From the NCBI RefSeq assembly GCF_017599385.1, contig NZ_JAGFPK010000002.1, forward strand, positions 124,001 to 188,000: a stretch of DNA of 64,000 nucleotides, written 5' to 3'. The DNA comes from Ciceribacter sp. L1K22. Lineage in GTDB: Bacteria; Pseudomonadota; Alphaproteobacteria; Rhizobiales; Rhizobiaceae. Under the pieces are notes generated by a model. That model was not told where the DNA came from. It saw nothing but the letters and a program-made list of their open reading frames with translations, and made no database searches. Made by a program: the position numbers and the translations under genes. This document shows, piece after piece, positions 7,547 to 15,443 of the stretch (the first letter of the stretch is position 1; each line of letters opens with the position of its first letter).

Positions 7547-8320
7547 ATGCCGTCGTCAAGGAAGTCGTCATCATCCCATTCGGCGATTGCCGGCGATCAC
7601 TCGCCGGCACTGCGAAACAGCGCGCTCACCGTCCTGGGGTCGATTTTTGTCGTGGCCATGCCCGGCTATGTGCTGACTGCTTCCCACTTGTCGCTCGGCA
7701 TCCTCACTATCGCGGGTGCAGCCATCCTGTTGCTGATCATATTCGCCCTGGTCGTGGCCGGACTCAGATATCACCGGTTTGAGCGGTTCGGCTTCGCCAA
7801 CACGGTGACAGCAATTCGGGCAGCCCTTGTCAGCATGGTCGCCGCGGTGGTGTTGTTCTCCGACATTCCCCGCGGCGCGATGCTCTGGTCGCTTGTCGTC
7901 ATCGTTCTCGCGGCATTGGCTCTGGATGGTGTCGATGGATATCTTGCCCGTCGCTATCGACAGGAATCGGAACTCGGTGCGCGGTTCGACATGGAGATCG
8001 ATGCACTGCTGATCTTCTGTCTCGCCGTTGCGGCTTTCCTTCTCGGAAAGGCGGGCCTTTGGGTGCTGCTCATCGGTGTCATGCGGTATGCCTTCGTGCT
8101 GGCGCAGTATCCCCTGCCGCGCCTCAAGGATCCGCTGCCGCCTTCGTACCGGCGTAAACTCGTCTGCGTGATCCAGGTTTCCGTGCTGTGCATCATTCTC
8201 GTGCCCGGTATCGATCCGCCTGTCTCGTCTTGGCTTGCCGCAGCCGCACTCCTCCTGCTGACCTACTCGTTCGCGGTTGACAGCTATTATCTACTGCGCC
8301 CTCGGGAGCATAACGCATGA
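7547..8320 (+). CDS. CDP-alcohol phosphotransferase, membrane bound
   Basis: 257 residues with the complete family motif D-x2-DG-x2-AR-x8-G-x3-D-x3-D, seen as DGVDGYLARR then G, D and D in ELGARFDMEID. Members join a CDP-activated alcohol to a second alcohol in the inner membrane, as in phosphatidylglycerol-phosphate or phosphatidylinositol-type synthesis. Several hydrophobic helices flank the motif (ILLLIIFALVVAGL, ALVSMVAAVVLF, LLIFCLAVAAFLLG, VLCIILVPGI). The start is 8 bases after the cyclohydrolase stop, and the FkbM gene overlaps its end (ATGA). Its place between a GTP-using enzyme and methyltransferases is unusual for phospholipid synthesis; the head group or acceptor may be the cluster product. 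Confidence 0.87.
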   Translation: MPSSRKSSSSHSAIAGDHSPALRNSALTVLGSIFVVAMPGYVLTASHLSLGILTIAGAAILLLIIFALVVAGLRYHRFERFGFANTVTAIRAALVSMVAAVVLFSDIPRGAMLWSLVVIVLAALALDGVDGYLARRYRQESELGARFDMEIDALLIFCLAVAAFLLGKAGLWVLLIGVMRYAFVLAQYPLPRLKDPLPPSYRRKLVCVIQVSVLCIILVPGIDPPVSSWLAAAALLLLTYSFAVDSYYLLRPREHNA

Positions 8321-9069
8321 ACGCGATGCAGCGGCTTGACGTGGCTGCCGGTGTCGCCCGCTCCTTGTTGATCTACTATGGGCAACCATGGCGCCGCTTG
8401 CAGTTGAGGCGCCACTACGGCGAACTCATTTCTTCTGGCGATCTCGTGTTCGATATCGGCGCCCATGTGGGCAGTCGTACCCAAACGCTCCTGTCACTGG
8501 GTGCGCACGTGGTCGCGGTCGAACCTCAGCCGGTTTTTGCCGATTTGTTGAGCCGGACGCTGGGGACCCGCCTGAGAGGTCTCGAGCGCATCGCCGTCGG
8601 CGCCGAGGAGGGTGAGGTCACCCTTCGCATATCGAGCCGGCACCCGACGGTAACGACCATCTCCGATCGCTTTGTTGACCGCGTCAGCAATGCGACCGGT
8701 TTCAGGGGCGTCGTGTGGGATCGGGAGATAAGAATGCCGATGACCACGCTTGATCATCTGATCGAGAAATACGGGCTTCCGGCATTCTGTAAGATTGATG
8801 TCGAGGGCGCGGAAAGCGATATCCTCCATGGTCTGTCTCAACCGATCCGTCTCATTGCCTTCGAGTACATCCCGGCGCTGCCGGACGTCGCCCGCGAAGC
8901 GATCGATCGTCTGCTGCAACTCGGCAACTACCGGTTCAGACGGGTCGTCGGCGAACAGCACCGTTTTGTAACCGAGACCTGGGTCGATCGCGCAACGTTG
9001 TTGCGGGATGTCGAAAGACTTCGTGCGGAAGACCCGTCAGGCGATATCTATGCTCGCCTCGAAGCGTGA
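8317..9069 (+). CDS. FkbM family SAM-dependent methyltransferase
   Basis: 250 residues. SAM motif I is LVFDIGAHVGSRTQTLLSLGA, here cut for length, followed by VVAVEPQP; the downstream FCKIDVEGAESDILHG block is diagnostic of FkbM proteins, which usually O-methylate sugars or polyketides. It overlaps the phosphotransferase gene by 4 bases, ending the plus-strand arm. The minus-strand flippase-like gene ends 13 bases beyond. With the other methyltransferase at 2958 the cluster holds two methylation steps. Acceptor unknown. Confidence 0.85.
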   Translation: MNAMQRLDVAAGVARSLLIYYGQPWRRLQLRRHYGELISSGDLVFDIGAHVGSRTQTLLSLGAHVVAVEPQPVFADLLSRTLGTRLRGLERIAVGAEEGEVTLRISSRHPTVTTISDRFVDRVSNATGFRGVVWDREIRMPMTTLDHLIEKYGLPAFCKIDVEGAESDILHGLSQPIRLIAFEYIPALPDVAREAIDRLLQLGNYRFRRVVGEQHRFVTETWVDRATLLRDVERLRAEDPSGDIYARLEA

Positions 9070-9082
9070 TGGACTGGACGTC

Positions 9083-10006
9083 TTAGTTTCCGCGCCGCGT
9101 CCCCGGAAGCAGGGTCGCACCGGCCGCGAGAAGGCCGGGAAGCGCAGTGCCCGCAAGCGAGAAGACCCCATAGAGGAGGCTTGCGGCAAGGCCTTCCGCA
9201 CCCGTGAAGCCAAACAGTGGCCAGAGCGCGGCTGCCGCCGCCTCCCGTGTTCCCCATCCGCCAATGCCGATGGGGACGAGCATGGTCAGCAGGCAGAGCG
9301 GAATGATGGTGACCGCGGCGATCGGCGGCAGAGTGGCGCCGACGGCGTCGGAAGCCAGCAGGAATGTGGCCACGTAGGTTCCGACGATCAGGGAGCTGAG
9401 GCCTACCTGCACCACCATCGCCCCCCCGCTCCAGAAAACCGCCGACAGGTCAGGGCCGAAGCGCCTGAGCCTTCTTCCTATCGATCTCCTGAAAACAACG
9501 GTCGCCACGGACACGACTGCGGCTGCGGTCAGAAGAAACCATATAATCTTGGAGGCCTCGAGCGGCAGTTGCTCGGGGATCAATATCAGCCATGCTACCA
9601 GCCCGATGAAGGACAGCAGGAAAAACGCCAATTGTCCGGACAGGCGTTCCAGCGCGACGGCGGCAGCGGCGCGTTTCCACGCGCCGGTTTCCTCACCTTT
9701 GACGCGATAGACCCTCGCGGCATCACCCGCTATGCCGCCCGGCAGGATCTGGTTCATCACGCTGCCGAGATAGTATTCCCTGATGGCGAGACCAATCGGG
9801 ATGGGGTGGCCAAGACGGGCGGCAGTAAAGCGCCAGCGCAAGGCGGATGCCACGATCTGGATCTGGACGATCACGAGGGCGGTGACAACATGGCCCACTG
9901 GCACATTGGCAAGCGCGTTGATCACGCCTGCAGGATCGACAATGAGGAACACGCCTGCGACAAGCGCGAGGCCGGCGATGATAGAGACGACTTTCAGCCT
10001 GTGCAT
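9083..10006 (-). CDS. lysylphosphatidylglycerol-synthase transmembrane (UPF0104) family protein, flippase-like
   Basis: About 307 residues, nearly all membrane helices. The family signature is clear: ALRWRFTAARLG, YYLGSVMNQILPGGIAGDAARVYRVKG, the RLSGQLAFFLLSFIG helix, and LVPIGIGGWGTREAAAA near the C terminus. It lacks the soluble aminoacyl-transferase domain of MprF, so it is the lone membrane half, which in MprF flips the modified lipid. I set the start at the ATG at 10006 (MHRLKVVSI), which has a GGA-rich site 7 bases ahead. It is divergent from the sulfatase-type gene and convergent with the FkbM gene. A role in moving a lipid-linked product across the membrane is inference. Confidence 0.78.
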   Translation of the reverse strand: MHRLKVVSIIAGLALVAGVFLIVDPAGVINALANVPVGHVVTALVIVQIQIVASALRWRFTAARLGHPIPIGLAIREYYLGSVMNQILPGGIAGDAARVYRVKGEETGAWKRAAAAVALERLSGQLAFFLLSFIGLVAWLILIPEQLPLEASKIIWFLLTAAAVVSVATVVFRRSIGRRLRRFGPDLSAVFWSGGAMVVQVGLSSLIVGTYVATFLLASDAVGATLPPIAAVTIIPLCLLTMLVPIGIGGWGTREAAAAALWPLFGFTGAEGLAASLLYGVFSLAGTALPGLLAAGATLLPGTRRGN

Positions 10007-10077
10007 GGCTTGTTCCGGGCAGGCGGGGCGTTCAACGTGCGAGTTCCCTCGGGCTGTCGTTGGGGAGAATGAGGTAC

Positions 10078-11730
10078 ATGCATTTATACGCATCCGCCAA
10101 TCGATCGGATACCATGCGGAGACAACGCGCGTTCCTCGCTTGTGTCGTATTCATCGTGATCGGCTTTTTCGCCTGTGTGATGCCTGATTATCCGCAAGGT
10201 GTGCGGTTCGACGCATTTATTCGCTTTCCGCTCGAGGTTCCGTTGGTGGCGCTTGCCCTACTTCTGGCGCCAAGACGTCTGGCGCAGGTCTTGGCGGTTC
10301 TTGCCACGATCGCCGTCTTTTGTCTGCTGTTTCTGAAAATCGCCGATATCGGTGTGCTCTCCGCCTTCCAACGTCGTTTCAATCCCTATCTCGACATCAA
10401 GATGATGGCGGACGGGTGGAACCTGCTTTCCGGGTCCGTGGGACGTCCTGGCGCGCTGGCTGTGGTCGGTCTTGTCGCTTTCGGCATCGGCTTGCTGCTT
10501 TGGGCGTTCTGGTGGGCTTCCACGATGCTAGGGCGTTTTCACGGTGGATTGAGGACCGTGTCGATCGTCGCGTTCGGGGTGATCACGGGGCTGGGCGTCG
10601 CCTTGATCGCTGCCGGCCCACGCGCTGGTGCAGCCAATATCGCAGAGCTGCGTCAGGTCGGCTATCTCGGCGACCGTCTGTCCCTGGTGGCCCGTTCCGT
10701 GGAAGACATCCGCGTTTTCGAGACCAGCCTCGCGACCGGGGTCGGGCGTTCCGATGCGGCAGACCTCTTCGGCTCCATCGAGGGCCGCGACGTGGTTCTC
10801 GTCTTCATCGAATCCTATGGACGGAGCGCGATAGACGACGCTCGGTACGGCACACTCATCCGCCCCCGACTCGATGCGATCGGGCGTCAGCTCGAAGCCG
10901 CCGGTTTCGCTTCGGCAAGTGGTTGGGCGCTTTCACCGACGGTCGGGGGACTGAGCTGGCTCGCTCACGGAACCTTGCTGTCCGGGCTCTGGGTCGATAG
11001 CCAGGCGCGTTACGACCTGCTGATGCGTAGCGACCGACCTAGCCTCAACCGCCTGTTTCGCGATGCCGGATGGCATACCGTGGCGGTAATGCCGGCGATC
11101 ACCATGGACTGGCCCGAGGCGGCCTATTATGGCTACGACGAGGTCCTAGCCGCCAAGGATCTCGGATATCGGGGGAAGCCTTTCAACTGGGTGACCATGC
11201 CGGACCAGTTTACGCTCTCGGCTTTCGAGCGCCTTGCGCGGCGTCCGGGGGAGGAAAACCGGAAGCCGGTCATGGCCGAGATCGCGCTGATCTCAAGCCA
11301 TGCGCCCTGGACACCGGTGCCGCGGTTGATCGACTGGTCCCAAGTCGGCGACGGTACCGTCTTCAACCAGCAGGCAGAATCCGGGGACAGCCCGCCGGTT
11401 GTCTGGTCCGATCACGAGCGGGTCCGGCGCCAGTATGTCGAGACGATCGACTATGCTCTTGAAACGCTGGGCGACTACATCGCCCGCTTCGGGAAGGATG
11501 CCGTTTTCATCGTTCTTGGGGATCACCAGCCGGCATCGCTCGTGACCGGGCCGGATGCATCGAGAGCCGTTCCGGTCCATGTGATCAGTCGGGACGCGGA
11601 TCTCGTGAAGCGGTTTCTGCCCGAGGGTTTTTCACCCGGCATGATCCCGCAGGCGCATGCCACGGAGGGGAGCATGGATCGGTTGCGCGAGCGGCTGATC
11701 AGGAATTTCAGCGCGCCACCGGCTCCCTGA
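10078..11730 (+). CDS. membrane-anchored sulfatase-superfamily protein, lipoteichoic-acid-synthase/phosphoethanolamine-transferase type
   Basis: About 550 residues. The first 190 hold around five membrane helices (FLACVVFIVIGFFACVM, VPLVALALLLAP, VLAVLATIAVFCLLFL, LAVVGLVAFGIGLLLWAFWW, VSIVAFGVITGLGVALIA). The rest is an alkaline-phosphatase-superfamily domain in the periplasm: VVLVFIESYGRSAI with the first metal site, SPTVGGLSWLAHGTLLSG with the probable threonine nucleophile, and IVLGDHQPASLV with the second metal site. Such enzymes move phospho-alcohol head groups between lipids or onto sugars. The ATG at 10078 is spaced 9 bases from GGGGAGA; starts at 10069 and 10114 are also possible. 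It may act on the lipid exported by its divergent neighbour. Confidence 0.8.
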   Translation: MHLYASANRSDTMRRQRAFLACVVFIVIGFFACVMPDYPQGVRFDAFIRFPLEVPLVALALLLAPRRLAQVLAVLATIAVFCLLFLKIADIGVLSAFQRRFNPYLDIKMMADGWNLLSGSVGRPGALAVVGLVAFGIGLLLWAFWWASTMLGRFHGGLRTVSIVAFGVITGLGVALIAAGPRAGAANIAELRQVGYLGDRLSLVARSVEDIRVFETSLATGVGRSDAADLFGSIEGRDVVLVFIESYGRSAIDDARYGTLIRPRLDAIGRQLEAAGFASASGWALSPTVGGLSWLAHGTLLSGLWVDSQARYDLLMRSDRPSLNRLFRDAGWHTVAVMPAITMDWPEAAYYGYDEVLAAKDLGYRGKPFNWVTMPDQFTLSAFERLARRPGEENRKPVMAEIALISSHAPWTPVPRLIDWSQVGDGTVFNQQAESGDSPPVVWSDHERVRRQYVETIDYALETLGDYIARFGKDAVFIVLGDHQPASLVTGPDASRAVPVHVISRDADLVKRFLPEGFSPGMIPQAHATEGSMDRLRERLIRNFSAPPAP

Positions 11731-11735
11731 TCCGA

Positions 11736-13598
11736 TCACAGTACGAGACGTTCCGCCTGCCGTTCGGCTTCCGCGACCGACCACAGGGCCACGTCGACCG
11801 GCTGCCTGCGCCCTCTGATGGCGATGGTGTCCAACGGGGGTTGGGGAGAGAGTATCACCCCCCCGGACACCGCTGCTCTCACGACGTCCGCCGAAAGGGC
11901 GACAGCTGCTTCCCGTGACCGAGCGATGTCCAGCAGTCGGCTTGCGACATTGACGCAGTCGCCGGTGGTGGCGATTTGCTGGTGACCCTCGTGACCCAGA
12001 CGGGAGAGAACGACGGCGCCGTAGTGAACGCCGACGCGGACCGCCTCGATCCCCCGGACCACATCATCGGTGACAAGCCGATGTCGAACCGCGCTCAGCA
12101 TCGTGAACGCCGCCGCCACCGCATTGGCTGCATCTCCGGGATTCCCGTCGGGAATGCCGAAACCGACCATGACGCCGTCACCCATGAAATCCATCACGAG
12201 GCCGTTTCTCCGTTCGGCTTCTTCGACGACGATGGTGTGGAATGACTTCAGCAGATCGCGGGTAGAGCGTGCTCCGATCCTTTCGCTCAACCCCGTATAA
12301 CCGGCGAGATCGATGAACAGGATGGCGGCTTGCTGCTCCCGCGGCTCCAGCAGGAACCCCGGATCTTCAGCGATGCGCCGTGATATTTTCGCGGATTGAA
12401 ACCGCCCGAGCGCATCCTGCGCCATCGCCATGCGGCGCATGGATCTGCGGTCGAAGACCTGGCGGAGAACAGTCAGCGCCGCCACGGCCGGCACGCTCGC
12501 CACGATCGGCAAGGCGCCGTTCAGCCAGAAGACGTGTGAGAAAGCCATGCTGATGACGGCCAGCCAGGCGAACAGGAGGATAGCTGCGACGGCCGATCCC
12601 ACCGCGAGAGGCAGAAACGCTACGGCAGCCATGCCCGCAAGGGTAATGACAACGGCTGCTGTCACGTCGATCCGGCGGATGGTTTCGTTTCGTCTCAACG
12701 AGGACCCGTCGAGGAGATTGGCGACGCCGGTGGCAAGCACCTCGACGCCTGGCAAGATCGGATCGAACGGCGTGGTGAAGCGATCGCCGACGCCGGTCGC
12801 GGTGACGCCAAGCATTACGAGCTTTCCCGACAGACCTTCCACCGGCGCAGGTTCCCTCAAGATCTCGAGGGCGCTTATCGTCGTGATCGTTTTGCCAGGG
12901 CCATAGTAGTTAAGCGGCAGGTGCCAGCCGATGTCCAGAGGCAATTCACCGGAGCCAAGTCGAAGGCCGGAGGCAGTCAGTGGCGGCATTTCTCCGGTGT
13001 ACAATCCGTAGGCCCTGAGCACGATGGAGGGCATAGGTCCGCTACTAGTGTCGAAAACCATGGGGACATGTCGCGGAGTGCCGCCTGCATCTGCTGCGAC
13101 GTTCACCAGTGCGGTGTTGGCCGCGGCGGCCAGTTTCGAAAGTGGGGTGAGCGTATCTCCTGGCGCCGGAACCGCGCCGGCCGCGCCCTCGCCAATTTCG
13201 AACTGCGCGGCGGCGGCAATTACCGCCGGAAACCGCGCAAGAGCATCAGCCAAAGCCGCGTCGGCCTCTGGGTCCGTTTCCCCGACCAGCAGCATGTCGA
13301 TCGCAAGCGCCCGCGCGCCGGACAGCCTTATCCTGTCAACGATATCCGCTAGTGTTCCACGGTCCAGGGGGTAGCGGCCGACAGCGGTGATGGTGGGGTC
13401 GTCGATCACGACGATGGCGACATCGTCCGGAGGCGGGCGGCGTCCCACCCAGCCGATCCTGGCGTCCAGAAGCGTCGTTTCCAGCCTGTCGATCGGACTG
13501 GCGGCGCCTGCCAGATGTATAGCCCCAAGCACCCCTGCCCATGCCGCGCCGACGATAAGGGCCGCGGCGATGACACCAAGCGGCAGGCTCGTCTTCAT
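11736..13598 (-). CDS. class III adenylate/guanylate cyclase with CHASE2 sensor domain
   Basis: 620 residues. Order: N-terminal helix, CHASE2 extracytoplasmic domain (about 35-300, with DDVAIVVIDDPTITAVGRYPLDRG and ALAIDMLLVGETDPEAD), three membrane helices, then a cyclase domain (about 420-550). The two metal aspartates are present (LFIDLAGYTG and FMGDGVMVGFG), as are GVHYGAVV and TTGDCVNVASRLLD, so the enzyme should be active and probably makes cAMP. Its start overlaps the stop of the FecR-like gene by 4 bases. A Crp-type protein able to bind cAMP is encoded just beyond, so the three genes form a likely signal-to-transcription unit. Confidence 0.9.
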   Translation of the reverse strand: MKTSLPLGVIAAALIVGAAWAGVLGAIHLAGAASPIDRLETTLLDARIGWVGRRPPPDDVAIVVIDDPTITAVGRYPLDRGTLADIVDRIRLSGARALAIDMLLVGETDPEADAALADALARFPAVIAAAAQFEIGEGAAGAVPAPGDTLTPLSKLAAAANTALVNVAADAGGTPRHVPMVFDTSSGPMPSIVLRAYGLYTGEMPPLTASGLRLGSGELPLDIGWHLPLNYYGPGKTITTISALEILREPAPVEGLSGKLVMLGVTATGVGDRFTTPFDPILPGVEVLATGVANLLDGSSLRRNETIRRIDVTAAVVITLAGMAAVAFLPLAVGSAVAAILLFAWLAVISMAFSHVFWLNGALPIVASVPAVAALTVLRQVFDRRSMRRMAMAQDALGRFQSAKISRRIAEDPGFLLEPREQQAAILFIDLAGYTGLSERIGARSTRDLLKSFHTIVVEEAERRNGLVMDFMGDGVMVGFGIPDGNPGDAANAVAAAFTMLSAVRHRLVTDDVVRGIEAVRVGVHYGAVVLSRLGHEGHQQIATTGDCVNVASRLLDIARSREAAVALSADVVRAAVSGGVILSPQPPLDTIAIRGRRQPVDVALWSVAEAERQAERLVL

Positions 13599-14113
13599 CG
13601 CGCGAAGCGTGCGAGGAGGTCGTCCACCCGTTGCTGACCCCAGGTCCGGACGACCAGCGGCTGACCGTCAGAGACGTCGACACCCTCGCCGGGCGCGAGC
13701 GTTACCGGGTCGGACCCGTCACGGCGGGATACGACGACTTCGCCCCTGATGACGAAGACGGCGGTCTTTTCCGCCGTCACGTCGACGGCGTAGGCAGTGC
13801 CTCGTACCGCGGCGATTGCGTGCGGCGTCAATATCTGGAACGGTCCGCTGCCAGGCTCCACCTCGATGAGTGTTGCCTTGTCCGACAGGTTGGCTGCGGC
13901 GGGTCGTGTGGCGCCGTTCTCGTCCGTCAGTTCAAGTCCGGCGGCGGCTTCCGCCTCCAGAACCAGCCCGTTGGCGCAACGGTAGATGACACGCGGGGGA
14001 TCGCTTACATCCTCGCGTTCGCAGCCATTGTTCTCTTGCGCGACGGCTTGCGGTATTGCCGGTGAAAGAAGGGCAAAAGTCATCAGCAAAAGTGCGTAAA
14101 TCGAATTTTTCAC
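13595..14113 (-). CDS. FecR-domain periplasmic protein
   Basis: 172 residues from the GTG at 14113, which begins a clean signal peptide (KNSIYALLLMTFALLSPAI, cut after AVAQ). The FecR beta domain is seen in ILTPHAIAAVRGTAYAVDV, VFVIRGEVVVSRRDG and VTLAPGEGVDVSDGQPL. There are cysteines in GCERED and YRCANG that may form a disulfide. There is no sigma factor or TonB receptor nearby, so it is not a FecIR system; stand-alone FecR proteins paired with CHASE2 cyclases are a known arrangement. It overlaps the cyclase gene by 4 bases and likely supplies or modulates its periplasmic signal. Confidence 0.83.
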   Translation of the reverse strand: MKNSIYALLLMTFALLSPAIPQAVAQENNGCEREDVSDPPRVIYRCANGLVLEAEAAAGLELTDENGATRPAAANLSDKATLIEVEPGSGPFQILTPHAIAAVRGTAYAVDVTAEKTAVFVIRGEVVVSRRDGSDPVTLAPGEGVDVSDGQPLVVRTWGQQRVDDLLARFAR

Positions 14114-14230
14114 GGGCGTCTCGCAAAGTTGCTTGTCAATATTTCCCTTTATCGATTTGCAATTCGGGAATGTCAATTTACCAGTAGGCGGAGGTTAATC
14201 CGGCGGGCGAGCGAGAGCAGGACATTCGGC
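14114..14230. promoter_or_regulatory. divergent promoter region, FecR/cyclase operon and crp-like gene
   Basis: 117 bases lie between the two divergent starts. The stretch near 14130-14180 is clearly AT-richer than its surroundings, fitting promoters. A Crp half-site pair (TGTGA-N6-TCACA) is not evident by eye, so self-regulation by the Crp-like protein is only a possibility. Confidence 0.35.
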
Positions 14231-14923
14231 ATGGCTGACATCGACAAGGAAAAGCTTCTCGCCAAAAGTTTCGTCTTCAAGGCGCTCGACGATGAAGGGC
14301 GGCGCGATCTTGCGGCGTCCACTCACGTCAAAAAGTTCTCAACCGGCGAGATCATCTTCAATGCCGGAGCCCCGGGACAGAGCATGATGGCGATCGCCGA
14401 AGGCATCGTGCGCGTCGAGCTGGTCACGCCGACTGGCCGGGACGTCATTCTCAACGAGTTGCGGAGCGGCGATGTCTTTGGCGAAATCGCCTTGCTCGAT
14501 GGTGGCGAACGATCCGCCACCGTCCGGGCCGTGAGCAATACCACACTGGTGGTGCTGGAACGCCGCGCGCTTATGGATGTCCTGCAGCGGAAGCCGCAGC
14601 TTTCGATCCGGTTGATCGAACTTCTGTGCGAGAGGGTCAGGCGGTCCGACGAGCGTATGGTCGAAATCGCGTTCATGGATTTGCCGACCCGGCTGGCGCG
14701 CCTGCTGCTGCGCCTGTCGGTCACGCATCCCGCAAGCGAGCAGTCTCCGGCATCTCGGCTTTCGCTATCCCAATCGGATATGGCGAAGATGATTGGCAAC
14801 ACCCGGGAGAACGTGAACCGTTGTCTGCGCAAATGGCAGGAGAAAGGCCTTGTCGATCTCAAGGATGGCTGGCTTATCCTGCACGATCGGCAAAGGCTCG
14901 TTGCCCTTGCTGAAGATGAATAG
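14231..14923 (+). CDS. Crp/Fnr family transcription regulator, cAMP-binding type
   Basis: 230 residues. The cyclic-nucleotide pocket FGEIALLDGGERSATVRA keeps the Gly-Glu and Arg-Ser residues that hold the cAMP phosphate in E. coli CRP. There are no clustered N-terminal cysteines, so it is not an oxygen-sensing Fnr. The C-terminal helix-turn-helix is LSQSDMAKMIGNTRENVNRCLRKWQEKG. It is divergent from, and 117 bases from, a FecR-like/CHASE2-cyclase operon, which makes that cyclase the obvious source of its ligand. The start at 14231 (MADIDKEKLL) is the first ATG with the family alignment. Confidence 0.88.
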   Translation: MADIDKEKLLAKSFVFKALDDEGRRDLAASTHVKKFSTGEIIFNAGAPGQSMMAIAEGIVRVELVTPTGRDVILNELRSGDVFGEIALLDGGERSATVRAVSNTTLVVLERRALMDVLQRKPQLSIRLIELLCERVRRSDERMVEIAFMDLPTRLARLLLRLSVTHPASEQSPASRLSLSQSDMAKMIGNTRENVNRCLRKWQEKGLVDLKDGWLILHDRQRLVALAEDE

Positions 14924-15019
14924 GCGACGTTTCGAGGCGGCCGGCCATTGCAGCGGGAACATCCGATAGCCGCACGGCAGCACTTCCATTGATCCACTCA
15001 CCGTCGAGCGGCGTTACAT

Positions 15020-15038
15020 CCTTGGCAAGCAACCAAGG
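15020..15038 (+). promoter_or_regulatory. hairpin overlapping the ribosome binding site of the next gene
   Basis: The arms CCTTGG (15020-15025) and CCAAGG (15033-15038) flank a 7-base loop. The second arm includes the AGG of the AGGAG site (15036-15040) that serves the ATG at 15048, so folding would hide the ribosome binding site. Confidence 0.4.
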
Positions 15039-15047
15039 AGCAGGATC

Positions 15048-15443
15048 ATGAAAGCAGCAAAGATATTGTTGGCATCCGTTATCGCTGTGCTTCCTCTACA
15101 GACTGCGGTCGCGTCCGAGCTTTCGGGGGGTGAGGTCAAGGAATTGATCGCCGGAAAGACGGTCCGTCTCGATACGCCTCTCGGCATCAAGCTCCCGCTG
15201 CGATACCGCACCGACGGTGCGGTGGCTGGCGATATCTCCGGCTTTTCCATGGCAAGCATGTTCGCTCCGAAGGAGGAGGGACGCTGGTGGGTGGACGGGC
15301 AGCGTCTCTGCCAGCAGTGGCCGACCTGGTACAAAGGCCGCACCTTCTGCTTCACCATCAAAAAGCTGGATGGAAACCGGATCTCCTGGCAACGTGACGA
15401 CGGAGCGACGGGCACGGCGGTGATCTCCGGCGCAGCCCAATGA
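15048..15443 (+). CDS. small secreted protein, no known function (possibly DUF995-like)
   Basis: 131 residues with a clear signal peptide (MKAAKILLASVIAVLPLQTAVAS, written here to its cut site near residue 23 in two parts: MKAAKILLASVIAV then LPLQTAVAS). The mature part holds SGGEVKELIAGKTVRLDTP, then WWVDGQRLCQQWPTWYKGRTFCFTI with two cysteines, like small rhizobial periplasmic proteins of the DUF995 type that carry a GKT and a CxxW pattern. The function is unknown. Its end overlaps the start of the MFS gene by 4 bases, so the two are coupled. Its ribosome binding site lies in a hairpin (15020-15038). Confidence 0.75.
   Translation: MKAAKILLASVIAVLPLQTAVASELSGGEVKELIAGKTVRLDTPLGIKLPLRYRTDGAVAGDISGFSMASMFAPKEEGRWWVDGQRLCQQWPTWYKGRTFCFTIKKLDGNRISWQRDDGATGTAVISGAAQ

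Noticed and set aside
13595..14113. FecIR-type iron signalling for the FecR-like protein
   Set aside because: No ECF sigma factor or TonB receptor gene is adjacent; the partner is a CHASE2 cyclase.
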